Shown here piece by piece: positions 1 to 5,727 of a stretch of 10,008 nucleotides of DNA. This DNA is from an uncultured Veillonella sp. (lineage in GTDB: Bacteria > Bacillota > Negativicutes > Veillonellales > Veillonellaceae), in NCBI RefSeq assembly GCF_934230905.1, contig NZ_CAKQFJ010000045.1:1-10008 (forward strand), written 5' to 3'. The notes below the pieces were generated by a model. The model made no database searches. It saw only the letters and a program-made list of their open reading frames with translations, and was not told the origin of the DNA. Every line of letters starts with the position of its first letter. Position 1 is the stretch's first letter. The position numbers and the translations under genes were made by a program.

Positions 1-58
1 GAAATATATATGAGTTCAACTTGAATTATCTCCTACTAGAAGTGAAAAATTTATAAAT

Positions 59-91
59 AAAGCCTTTATAACCTGCGATTATAAAGGCTTT
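59..91 (-). terminator. Terminator of the surface-protein operon
   Basis: A perfect 13-bp inverted repeat (59-71 with 79-91) separated by 7 nt lies just past the stop codon of the last gene of the minus-strand operon. The minus-strand RNA continues into a U/A-rich stretch. The 58 bases to its left show no gene. Confidence 0.8.
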
Positions 92-94
92 CTA

Positions 95-1030
95 TTAATT
101 CTTTTTCTTAGAGTCTTTAGATGATTTATCAGTGTCTTCTGTTACTTTAGTCGTATCATCACTACCATTAGCAATGATATCTTTTACGGCATTCATCGTT
201 ACCTCAGACAGTGTAGTAGGATTATTGTACTTATAAACAGGTTTAAACCCTACTCCTAGCTTGCCGGAATATACAGTCAAGACATTATTATCTTCATCTA
301 CACGGGCAATATAAATCGTCTTGCTAGTATCTACACCAAGTAAACGGAATCGTCCAGGTGGATTGATAACACGCCAGCCACCTTCGATACCATTAAACAT
401 GAATATATCGCCAGTTTTAGCATTATCATAGAAGAAATTATCTTCATCATAAAATACAGCAATGCGCCCAATATCAGTGGCCTGCATATACACACGACGC
501 GTATCATAATTCGCATCCGTTCTATAAATTCGATAGGCACCTTCACGAACTTTAACTTTCATGTACACAACATTTGTTGCTTCAGAATATGCGGCATCAA
601 CAATACGGCTACCTTTAGGTACATCTTCAAGTTCTGTGTCAACTTCATGTTCAGGATCATCAGCATTAAGACGAGCCATAATAACCTTATTATCCGTATA
701 CAGCCCCATAATAGCATAGTTTCTATCTGGCATCCAATCAAAATAACTAATAGATCGACCTTTTAAATTAACTGTTGTCGGTTTACTTTCACCAGCCTTA
801 TAAATTTTTAAGGATTCATCTGTTACAACAGCCATAAATTGATGATCATAAGACACATATTTACGACCATCTTTTACATCTGGAAAATTCTTAGTGTCAT
901 CCTTAGAAGCACCCGAAACATTAAACTCCGTAGTTGGTGCAAACATATATTGATCAAGGTACAGATACACCCCTCCTTGTAGCAGAATACCTGCTACAAA
1001 GGCGCTCAGTACACGCGTAAAAGGTTTCAT
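95..1030 (-). CDS. Membrane-anchored exported protein of unknown function, possibly beta-propeller-like
   Basis: A protein of 311 residues that I do not recognise. It has a short N-terminal hydrophobic segment (about residues 7-26) that should act as an anchor or signal sequence. Then come about 250 residues rich in short beta-type stretches with repeated aromatic residues and D-x-N/D turns, for example YFDWMPDRNYAIMG and FFYDNAKTGDIFMF. This pattern is compatible with a propeller-like extracytoplasmic domain. The C-terminal 25 residues are a charged, low-complexity tail (TDKSSKDSKKKN). The start is fixed by an AGGAGG sequence that overlaps the upstream stop codon. The gene is third in an operon, 8 nt after the phosphodiester glycosidase gene, so a role in the same cell-surface glycan process is likely but only inferred from context. 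Confidence 0.8.
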   Translation of the reverse strand: MKPFTRVLSAFVAGILLQGGVYLYLDQYMFAPTTEFNVSGASKDDTKNFPDVKDGRKYVSYDHQFMAVVTDESLKIYKAGESKPTTVNLKGRSISYFDWMPDRNYAIMGLYTDNKVIMARLNADDPEHEVDTELEDVPKGSRIVDAAYSEATNVVYMKVKVREGAYRIYRTDANYDTRRVYMQATDIGRIAVFYDEDNFFYDNAKTGDIFMFNGIEGGWRVINPPGRFRLLGVDTSKTIYIARVDEDNNVLTVYSGKLGVGFKPVYKYNNPTTLSEVTMNAVKDIIANGSDDTTKVTEDTDKSSKDSKKKN

Positions 1031-1038
1031 TGTTCCTC

Positions 1039-1977
1039 CTATTTCACGATAAACGCCGTAGGAATCATCCGTTCCCCTAATAAATCGGCTGGTTTATTAA
1101 CAACTTTGCCATTTAAATATAATGTAGAGCTAGATCCACCATCAAGGTTCGCTGCAATATATGCACCTTTTTCATATAGAACATCTTGTACATCACGCAA
1201 AGTAGCGCCCAAAGAATAACCAGGTTGACGACCATCGATTACGACAAACAATACAGTGCCATCCTTACGTTGACCAATTGCAGTTCGAGGACCTACGCCC
1301 CAACCACCGTCGCCATCGGTAATCATCTTCTTACCATCTACGATAAGAGGTGGTCCAAAAGTAATACCTTCCATAGCTTTCATATCAGCTAATTCAGTTT
1401 TATCATAGTTGCCCGCAATGAGGTTACCAGATTTAGAGAAACCAACAAAATCAACAGATTCATCAGGTCCCACATCTTTACCAATGATATAGTCCCCTTC
1501 ATGAAGAATAAATCCATAAGGTAAACGGCCTGTCCCCGTTCCATTCGGATCGTGGAAACCACCACCATTAATAGCAGCTACAGCACCATTCATTTTGGCG
1601 ATATTACTTGTGGTATCCCCTTTTTCTTGAATATTCGCAGCTGTTGCCACTTGAATACGACGTGGATCCGGAATTTCAAGCACATATCCCACATACCGAG
1701 ACGACTCAATCTTTTCTAATTTTAAGTCTTTATCTTCGCGAGCATTAAATTTGAACAAATCTTGACTTTTTACAACGCCTACCGTCCCCAAAATAGATTG
1801 CAATTCATCATTGCTGAACAGCCATGTAATATATTGAGGATGACGAGATTGCAAAATAGCCCCAATTACGGCACGTTTTACATTATTAAATGGTCCAAAC
1901 AATACCACGAATGGTGATGTGACTGCGGTAAATAAGAACACCATAATGATGAACTTTACCCAATTCTTTTTAAACAA
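1039..1977 (-). CDS. Phosphodiester glycosidase family protein (NAGPA-type domain), membrane anchored
   Basis: A protein of 312 residues. Residues 8-30 form an uncleaved-looking signal anchor, so the enzyme should face the periplasm. The C-terminal two thirds match the NAGPA/exopolysaccharide phosphodiester glycosidase family (PF09992-like). The signature motifs are AAINGGGF (134-141), PRTAIG (230-235) and NLDGGSS (277-283), the last carrying the conserved Asp-Gly-Gly. Family members cleave sugar-phosphodiester links in glycans, but the substrate here cannot be deduced. A good AAGGAGAG site lies 4 nt before the ATG. The gene follows the polysaccharide deacetylase by about 11 nt and precedes the unknown anchored protein by 8 nt, so the three form one transcription unit for envelope glycan processing. 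Confidence 0.88.
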   Translation of the reverse strand: MFKKNWVKFIIMVFLFTAVTSPFVVLFGPFNNVKRAVIGAILQSRHPQYITWLFSNDELQSILGTVGVVKSQDLFKFNAREDKDLKLEKIESSRYVGYVLEIPDPRRIQVATAANIQEKGDTTSNIAKMNGAVAAINGGGFHDPNGTGTGRLPYGFILHEGDYIIGKDVGPDESVDFVGFSKSGNLIAGNYDKTELADMKAMEGITFGPPLIVDGKKMITDGDGGWGVGPRTAIGQRKDGTVLFVVIDGRQPGYSLGATLRDVQDVLYEKGAYIAANLDGGSSSTLYLNGKVVNKPADLLGERMIPTAFIVK

Positions 1978-1988
1978 TGTATCTCTCC

Positions 1989-2795
1989 TTATAAATCACT
2001 GTAATGTTCAGTGCTAATTCGTTCTTCAAAATGCTTAATATCTACAGCATTACCAACCCAAACACGCAAAATATTGTATGGATTATCTCCCGTATGAGCC
2101 CAACCAGACTTCATAGCGAGTGCCATTTTTATACCACTATCTTTTGTGGCAGCATCTGTATCCTTATTTTTATCCCCATATGGATAACAGAACCACGGAT
2201 TATCTGTAATTCCCAGCTTACTTGCTAGAGCTTGTTGCGCTTTTTGAATATTTTCCATTTGTGCTGCTTTTGAAAGCTGGCCCATTTCAACATGTTGGAA
2301 TCCATGATTAGAAATAGTTATACCATTATCTTTCATTTCTTTTAACTGTTCCCATGTAAGCCTTGTACCTACATCACCAGGATTAACAAAAACTGTAGCA
2401 GCAAAACCATACTCTTTCATCAACGGATAAACAATAGAATATGTATCGGCATAGCCATCATCAAAGGTCAATACGACTGGTTTCTCTGGTACAGCAGCAC
2501 CATTGACTACATAATCATATAGTTGATCCATCGTCAACGGATGGTACCCATTATCCTTGAGGAACTTCATTTGCTGACGGAATAAATCCTCGCGGATAAC
2601 CGCATCATTATCTTTATCATCGCCAATCTTGTGATACATGAGTACCGGAACTCCCGACGGATGTACCATCGTAACCTGTTGTGTAGGTGGCGTTTTACTT
2701 TCATTTTCTGTCGTTTGCTGTGAAAGCATTCCACATCCTGCTAACGCTGTAGCAATTACAATTGTGAAAAGCACTACCAATGAAAATCGTTTCAT
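1989..2795 (-). CDS. Lipoprotein polysaccharide deacetylase (NodB homology domain)
   Basis: A protein of 268 residues. The chosen ATG at 2795 has a GGGG-rich ribosome site and opens directly on a lipoprotein signal, with LAGC at 18-21 (Cys21 lipidated). A further upstream ATG at 2819 would add 8 residues with no benefit. The NodB-type catalytic domain (carbohydrate esterase 4 fold) shows VLMYHKI (51-57), LTFDDGY (109-115; Asp112/Asp113 as catalytic base and metal ligand) and the metal-binding NHGFQH with His164 and His168. A conserved aromatic segment WFCYPYG follows. The family removes N- or O-acetyl groups from polysaccharides such as peptidoglycan or exopolysaccharide. It is the first gene of the minus-strand surface operon. 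Confidence 0.92.
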   Translation of the reverse strand: MKRFSLVVLFTIVIATALAGCGMLSQQTTENESKTPPTQQVTMVHPSGVPVLMYHKIGDDKDNDAVIREDLFRQQMKFLKDNGYHPLTMDQLYDYVVNGAAVPEKPVVLTFDDGYADTYSIVYPLMKEYGFAATVFVNPGDVGTRLTWEQLKEMKDNGITISNHGFQHVEMGQLSKAAQMENIQKAQQALASKLGITDNPWFCYPYGDKNKDTDAATKDSGIKMALAMKSGWAHTGDNPYNILRVWVGNAVDIKHFEERISTEHYSDL

Positions 2796-2832
2796 AGGTC
2801 CCCCTTTATATAGACACAATTTAATAACTTAT

Positions 2833-2841
2833 ATTATATCA
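2833..2841 (-). promoter_or_regulatory. Extended -10 promoter of the deacetylase operon
   Basis: The minus strand reads TGATATAAT, a TGn plus perfect -10 hexamer, about 38 nt before the deacetylase start. A good -35 is not visible, which fits an extended -10 promoter. The surrounding AAATGATATAATATAAG also occurs before the prophage gene at 5408-5671. Confidence 0.6.
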
Positions 2842-2957
2842 TTTATAAGGAGAATAGTAAAAATCAACGTACTACGAGCACCTCATCAATTGATTTTCGA
2901 GTCCTTAGTACCTAGGCCCATATTGTAATCTACTCAATAATGTTTTAATATCTTAAT

Positions 2958-2963
2958 TATAAT
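2958..2963 (+). promoter_or_regulatory. Candidate -10 for the nitrilase-family gene
   Basis: TATAAT lies about 46 nt before the plus-strand start at 3009, in an AT-rich divergent intergenic region. No convincing -35 is present at the right distance, so this is only a candidate. Confidence 0.35.
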
Positions 2964-3008
2964 ATATTTCACATAAACGATACTATTTCAACAAATAAAG
3001 GATGTACT

Positions 3009-3800
3009 ATGAAAAAGCGTCTAACCCTTATACAAATGAACGTCCACGTAAACGATGTAGAATATAACTATAATCGCGTTCAAGAATTACTCGCTCAATC
3101 CCTTTATGAAAATCCAGATATTATTGTATTACCGGAGACTTGGAATACAGGATTTTATCCATCAAAAGATTTAATCAACATCGCTGACAGAAATGGAGAG
3201 CGAACTCAATCATTATTAAGTACATTTGCGAAAGAGCACAACGTAAACATCATAGGTGGTTCCGTAGCAGTTACCAAAGACGATGTTGTGTTCAATACAT
3301 CCTATGCCTATAACCGAGAAGGCACTCTCGTTGGGGAATACTCAAAAATGCACGGCTTCAGCCCTGCCAAAGAAGATAAATACTTTGCTAATGGGACTCA
3401 TACCACACATTTCGAGTTAGACGGCATTCCATGTAGCACCGTTATTTGCTATGACATCCGTTTTCCTGAATTGGTACGCATGGCGGCATTACCAGGCACA
3501 GAATTACTATTTGTGCCGGCTCAATGGCCTACCATGCGCCTACGACACTGGCAAGTACTCAATGAAGTGCGGGCTATCGAAAATCAACTATTTGTATGTG
3601 CTGTCAATGGTTGTGGCATGGTTGGACGCGTTCAAAGTACGGGGCATTCTGCCGTATATGACCCATGGGGTACAAACCTATTAGAAATGGATACTAAGGA
3701 GGGCGTTGCTTCTGTTGATATTGATTTTGACGTTGTTAAAGACATTCGCAACAAAATAAATATATTCAGAGATCGTAAGCCGGAACTCTATAACTTATAA
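3009..3800 (+). CDS. Nitrilase-superfamily carbon-nitrogen hydrolase (omega-amidase-like)
   Basis: A cytoplasmic enzyme of 263 residues, the usual length for the family. The catalytic triad of the superfamily is visible: Glu43 in VLPETW, Lys113 in EYSKMHGF and Cys147 in STVICYDIRFPEL. The Cys-Tyr-Asp-Ile-Arg-Phe-Pro-Glu block is typical of the omega-amidase branch, which hydrolyses alpha-ketoglutaramate, alpha-ketosuccinamate or similar amides. A methionine-salvage-linked role is an alternative. AAAGGA lies 6 nt before the ATG. The gene is transcribed alone, divergent from the deacetylase operon, and ends at a strong bidirectional terminator. Confidence 0.9.
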   Translation: MKKRLTLIQMNVHVNDVEYNYNRVQELLAQSLYENPDIIVLPETWNTGFYPSKDLINIADRNGERTQSLLSTFAKEHNVNIIGGSVAVTKDDVVFNTSYAYNREGTLVGEYSKMHGFSPAKEDKYFANGTHTTHFELDGIPCSTVICYDIRFPELVRMAALPGTELLFVPAQWPTMRLRHWQVLNEVRAIENQLFVCAVNGCGMVGRVQSTGHSAVYDPWGTNLLEMDTKEGVASVDIDFDVVKDIRNKINIFRDRKPELYNL

Positions 3801-3803
3801 CAC

Positions 3804-3839
3804 AAAAGACACATTGCTATTATTAGCAATGTGTCTTTT
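3804..3839. terminator. Bidirectional terminator between convergent genes
   Basis: A perfect 16-bp stem (3804-3819 with 3824-3839) with a 4-nt loop starts with AAAA and ends with TTTT, so it can stop transcription from both the nitrilase-family gene and the convergent small gene at 3843-4058. Confidence 0.9.
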
Positions 3840-3842
3840 ACA

Positions 3843-4058
3843 TTAAAACTCAATAAGTTTCCACATATCCTCTGGTACTTGTTCCAAAGGCTTATTGTTT
3901 GCAATCGCATTTTTCAAAATATCAATCGTATCTTGAACCTCTTGTTTATCCTTTGTATTTGGATCGTGTAAGATAACACGATCTAAGGAACTTTCACCAA
4001 ATTGTTTTAAGTATTCCTTTTCTACTTGGTTTAATTCACGACGTAAATATTTCATCAT
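3843..4058 (-). CDS. Small hypothetical protein, 71 residues
   Basis: A charged, probably helical cytoplasmic protein that I do not assign to a family. It has no membrane segment or metal motif. AGAGGA precedes two adjacent ATG codons (4058 and 4055); spacing favours the second, giving a 70-residue protein beginning MKYLRREL. It stands alone between a bidirectional terminator and an AT-rich intergenic stretch. The coding evidence is the ribosome site, balanced amino acid use and the shared terminator. Confidence 0.7.
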   Translation of the reverse strand: MMKYLRRELNQVEKEYLKQFGESSLDRVILHDPNTKDKQEVQDTIDILKNAIANNKPLEQVPEDMWKLIEF

Positions 4059-4100
4059 AAAGTCCTCTACTTATAAGATTATGAATAATATATTTATATT

Positions 4101-4130
4101 ATTTTATCATACGAACTTTTGATACTACAA
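4101..4130 (-). promoter_or_regulatory. Candidate promoter of the small hypothetical gene
   Basis: The minus strand shows TTGTAG (4125-4130), 18 nt, then TAAAAT (4101-4106) preceded by TGA, an extended -10. It lies 43 nt before the start of the 71-residue gene. The rest of 4131-4338 shows no gene or clear structure. Confidence 0.35.
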
Positions 4131-4338
4131 TTTCTACACAATGGATTTTGTAACAAAATCTCTTATTCCGCAACATTAACTCTTAAAGTACAAGTTTCAA
4201 TCTATAAGGATTTAATTTAAGCATTCACATGAGTCTTATTCTCCACTTTATTTATTAATATTTTATATTTTAATTTATATTTACAGCCAAAGTGTTGTAT
4301 AACTAAAAAAATCAGATTTTATCTATATTTAGGCATAC

Positions 4339-4385
4339 AAAAAAGACATGTTACCCTTCTCTCGTCTCTCTCAGTAACATGTCTT
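4339..4385 (-). terminator. Terminator hairpin of the candidate small RNA
   Basis: A perfect 12-bp stem (4343-4354 with 4374-4385) encloses a 19-nt purine-rich loop. The minus strand continues into TTTTTT (4339-4344). Flanking ATACAAA and TTTGTAT can lengthen the stem. Confidence 0.75.
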
Positions 4386-4467
4386 AATTTGTATATAGAT
4401 CTCTCGAACTATATCATATTTATCTGGCTGGACTCTCTAATCCCTTTATCGACACGCCAGTATGTCT
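4339..4467 (-). ncRNA. Candidate intergenic small RNA with GAGAG-presenting hairpins
   Basis: A strong -35/-10 pair on the minus strand (4474-4502) is followed by about 130 nt without an open reading frame, ending in a perfect terminator hairpin with a T6 run (4339-4385). In between, CTGGC at about 4460 can pair with GCCAG near 4424, and a second hairpin (ATATAG with CTATAT) lies near 4390-4415. The loops of these two hairpins and of the terminator each expose GAGAG or a longer GA-rich run. I do not recognise the family; it does not resemble tmRNA, RNase P or SRP RNA. The promoter, lack of coding and terminator support a real transcript. Confidence 0.5.
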
Positions 4468-4473
4468 ACAATT

Positions 4474-4502
4474 ATTTTATATTTTAAAATAATTTATGTC
4501 AA
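4474..4502 (-). promoter_or_regulatory. Promoter of the candidate small RNA
   Basis: The minus strand reads TTGACA (4497-4502), 17 nt, TAAAAT (4474-4479). The -35 is perfect and the -10 has five of six matches. A start point near 4467 is predicted. Confidence 0.55.
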
Positions 4503-4598
4503 TAGTTTATTTTTAGTTTAATAATTATTTTTTATAGAAAGATTAAATCAACTAATTATAATATTAGCTATAATAGCCATCTGCCCCTACAGATATAC

Positions 4599-4629
4599 AA
4601 AAAAGACCTACAGTAATCTGTAGGTCTTT
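4599..4629 (-). terminator. Terminator of the tRNA-Leu gene
   Basis: A perfect 12-bp stem (4602-4613 with 4618-4629) with a 4-nt loop, followed on the minus strand by T6. It lies 5 nt past the encoded CCA end of the tRNA fragment, and so belongs to the host tRNA gene. Confidence 0.85.
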
Positions 4630-4634
4630 ATATT

Positions 4635-4698
4635 TGGTGCGGTTGGAGGGACTTGAACCCTCACGAGCGTACGCTCACCACCCCCTCAAGATGGCGTG
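4635..4698 (-). tRNA. 3' part of tRNA-Leu(GAG), truncated at the prophage junction
   Basis: On the minus strand this reads an anticodon arm CCATC-TTGAGGG-GGTGG (anticodon GAG, one G-T pair), a long class II variable arm (GAGC with GCTC), a T arm GAGGG-TTCAAGT-CCCTC, the acceptor 3' strand CAACCGC, discriminator A and encoded CCA. The long variable arm plus GAG identifies Leu. The 5' acceptor strand (GCGGTTG) and D arm are missing: from about 4699 onward the sequence is unrelated and AT-rich. It is therefore not a functional tRNA at this locus. This is the pattern left when a phage integrates inside a tRNA gene and carries its own copy of the 3' half, which would restore the gene at the far end of the prophage. 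Confidence 0.85.
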
Positions 4699-4705
4699 GC
4701 ATTTA
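4675..4705. other. Prophage attachment junction (att core within the tRNA-Leu anticodon region)
   Basis: Host tRNA sequence stops being recognisable just 5' of the anticodon stem, so the crossover core probably lies in or near the anticodon arm. The exact core cannot be set without the opposite junction or the empty site. Confidence 0.6.
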
Positions 4706-4794
4706 ATAAACATTTATAGACTCAAGGAATACAGTATTTATCAGCTTTTATACTACATATATAATTATATATTTTAGCATATTTTAATATAAAT

Positions 4795-4813
4795 TGATGT
4801 CAAAATGATGTCA
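4795..4813. repeat. Tandem 8-bp direct repeats beside the attachment site
   Basis: TGATGTCA occurs at 4795-4802 and 4806-4813, an 11-bp period or about one helical turn, in AT-rich DNA about 100 bp from the tRNA junction. Paired direct repeats at this place fit arm-type binding sites for an integrase or excisionase; that role is inference. Confidence 0.45.
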
Positions 4814-4828
4814 TTTATAATATATACA

Positions 4829-5029
4829 TTATATGTTATGACTCACTTCTTCACCATATAGCCTTTCCATTCCTTGACGTGTTACAAGCCACATTTTCCC
4901 AGACTTTCTAAACTCACCTTCTTTAAATCCATTCTTTACACGGCCTCTACAGTTTTGTTTTAATGAGTCCGCAGTAACATTCCACCGTTCTGCCGCCTCT
5001 TGTGTAGTCATTACATCTTCTAGTTTCAT
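4829..5029 (-). CDS. Small helix-turn-helix protein near the attachment site
   Basis: A protein of 66 residues with a compact DNA-binding fold: TTQEAAERWNVT (8-19) forms the first helix and turn, followed by a basic stretch and the conserved-looking EGEFRKSGKMWLVTRQGMERLYG. This arrangement is found in small helix-turn-helix proteins of Firmicutes and their phages. A regulator of the adjacent small-peptide locus or an excisionase-like recombination directionality factor are both possible given the position about 130 bp from the attachment junction. AGGAG lies 7 nt before the ATG, and the start overlaps the stop of the 28-residue membrane peptide (TAATG), implying translational coupling. No clear terminator follows. 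Confidence 0.8.
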   Translation of the reverse strand: MKLEDVMTTQEAAERWNVTADSLKQNCRGRVKNGFKEGEFRKSGKMWLVTRQGMERLYGEEVSHNI

Positions 5030-5115
5030 TACAGTACTCCTAATATTATTAATAGATTATAGACGGATAATACAAAGGCAACAATGCTAATTATTAAAGT
5101 TAATCTTGAAATCAT
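5029..5115 (-). CDS. Tiny single-span membrane peptide, 28 residues
   Basis: Begins MISRLTLIISIV and is almost wholly hydrophobic, so it is one membrane span. Its TAA overlaps the ATG of the helix-turn-helix gene by 1 nt. The ribosome site is weak (GGCGAG 3 nt before the ATG). A longer reading in the same frame from a GTG at 5238 would give 69 residues, but its ribosome site is poor and its N-terminal half overlaps the 31-residue peptide gene in another frame, so I prefer the short form. The function is unknown; a small phage membrane or toxin-like peptide is possible. Confidence 0.45.
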   Translation of the reverse strand: MISRLTLIISIVAFVLSVYNLLIILGVL

Positions 5116-5126
5116 ATGCTCGCCAT

Positions 5127-5135
5127 TGGTATAAT
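5127..5135 (+). promoter_or_regulatory. Antisense promoter facing the 31-residue peptide gene
   Basis: On the plus strand TTGAAA (5106-5111), 18 nt, TGG-TATAAT (5127-5135) makes a perfect -10 with an extended TGn. It points against the minus-strand peptide gene and would start RNA near 5142. Confidence 0.55.
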
Positions 5136-5148
5136 AGTTAGGAAGATT

Positions 5149-5166
5149 GGGGCTCTTTCGAGCCCC
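5149..5166. other. GC-rich hairpin shared by sense and antisense RNAs
   Basis: GGGGCTC-TTTC-GAGCCCC is a perfect 7-bp stem with a 4-nt loop, 5 nt past the stop of the 31-residue peptide gene. It lacks a following U run on the minus strand, so it is not a standard terminator. On the two strands it would form complementary loops, as in kissing RNA pairs. Confidence 0.6.
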
Positions 5167-5171
5167 TGTGG

Positions 5172-5267
5172 TTACTGATTTAATAGCTGTATTATCGCGA
5201 TTGCAAGTTGGATAAACGCGGTTATTATCGGTAGCCACTTTTTTATTATCTTCCTTAACCTCTTCAA
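5172..5267 (-). CDS. 31-residue basic/hydrophobic peptide, candidate type I toxin
   Basis: Starts at TTG, 8 nt after a perfect AGGAGG. The product has a basic amphipathic N terminus (KRLRKIIKKW, residues 2-11) followed by a Pro and a hydrophobic stretch rich in Ile, Leu and Ala (12-29), ending LLNQ. Size, charge and single hydrophobic helix match membrane-active type I toxins, although I do not recognise a named family. A near-ideal promoter with a short leader drives it, and an oppositely oriented promoter makes an RNA that covers its 3' part. Upstream terminators isolate it from the moron-like gene. An antimicrobial-type peptide or lysis accessory are alternatives. Confidence 0.5.
   Translation of the reverse strand: MKRLRKIIKKWLPIITAFIQLAIAIIQLLNQ
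5220..5244 (+). terminator. Weak terminator of the antisense RNA
   Basis: A 5-bp stem (GGTTA with TAGCC) with a 7-nt loop is followed by AC and six T. The stem is short, so it is a candidate only. Confidence 0.35.
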
Positions 5268-5294
5268 CGGCTTCACCTCCTTCCCTATGTCTAT

Positions 5295-5323
5295 ATTATA
5301 CCCTATATCGTGTATATAGTCAA
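5295..5323 (-). promoter_or_regulatory. Strong promoter of the 31-residue peptide gene
   Basis: The minus strand reads TTGACT (5318-5323), exactly 17 nt, TATAAT (5295-5300). The start codon lies only about 28 nt beyond the -10, so the leader is short and the ribosome site is near its 5' end. Confidence 0.75.
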
Positions 5324-5349
5324 GTATTTATTATGATTTTTACAAACAA

Positions 5350-5394
5350 AAACAGCCTACTAACTTAGATATTATCTAGGTCGGTAGGCTGTTT
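5350..5394. terminator. Terminator after the 87-residue gene, probably bidirectional
   Basis: An 11-bp stem (5350-5360 with 5384-5394) has a nested inner stem TAGAT/ATCTA. A-rich DNA precedes it on the plus strand (T-rich on the minus), so it stops transcription from the 87-residue gene and may stop plus-strand read-through. Confidence 0.75.
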
Positions 5395-5407
5395 ATATTA
5401 TGAGTCA

Positions 5408-5671
5408 TTATTTTATAGGGACGGATAAATGTATGTTGTTTAATATAGTGTCCGCATCAGATTTATCCAACGTTTCACCAGCTTTTACTTTATCTAAAAT
5501 CACTAATAATTTATCTTTGGCATCATCCAAAAATTCTGCACTCTTATGTAATCCGCTTTTTCTGATACTATCTACATTCTCATTATATTTTGCAACAAAA
5601 TACTCTAACATTTCTATGAATTTATCTGAATGTAAATAGTCTTGGATGTAGTCATTTAATATAGTATCCAT
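5408..5671 (-). CDS. 87-residue hypothetical prophage protein (moron-like)
   Basis: A small, acidic, mostly helical cytoplasmic protein without recognisable domain; repeated Asp/Lys-Leu patterns suggest a helical bundle (for example AEFLDDAKDKLLVILDKV). GGGGGAG lies 3 nt before the ATG. It has its own extended -10 promoter (5710-5718) and sits between two terminators, so it is transcribed independently of the lysis operon. That is the classic structure of a moron, a phage-carried gene expressed in the lysogen. The function is not deducible; effects on the host such as superinfection immunity are only possibilities. Confidence 0.75.
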   Translation of the reverse strand: MDTILNDYIQDYLHSDKFIEMLEYFVAKYNENVDSIRKSGLHKSAEFLDDAKDKLLVILDKVKAGETLDKSDADTILNNIHLSVPIK

Positions 5672-5709
5672 ATACTCCCCCTAAGATTTTTAAAATACCA
5701 CTTTCTTAT

Positions 5710-5718
5710 ATTATATCA
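5710..5718 (-). promoter_or_regulatory. Extended -10 promoter of the moron-like gene
   Basis: The minus strand reads TGATATAAT 39 nt before the gene start, inside the same AAATGATATAATATAAG string seen before the host deacetylase operon. This suggests recognition by the host housekeeping sigma factor. No good -35 is seen. Confidence 0.6.
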
Positions 5719-5727
5719 TTTACAAAT

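Larger units (their letters stand above)
5142..5244 (+). ncRNA. Candidate antisense RNA opposed to the 31-residue peptide mRNA
   Basis: About 103 nt from the predicted start near 5142 to a short stem (GGTTA 5220-5224 with TAGCC 5232-5236, one G-T pair) followed by T6 (5239-5244). Near its 5' end is a perfect 7-bp GC-rich hairpin with a TTTC loop (5149-5166). It is complementary to the 3' untranslated part and most of the coding part of the peptide mRNA. This is the layout of type I antitoxin RNAs that overlap the toxin 3' end. It is predicted only from promoter, hairpins and position. Confidence 0.45.

Noticed and set aside
331..741. Small frames overlapping the 311-residue protein gene
   Set aside because: Shadows in other frames of a well-supported gene, with no ribosome sites.
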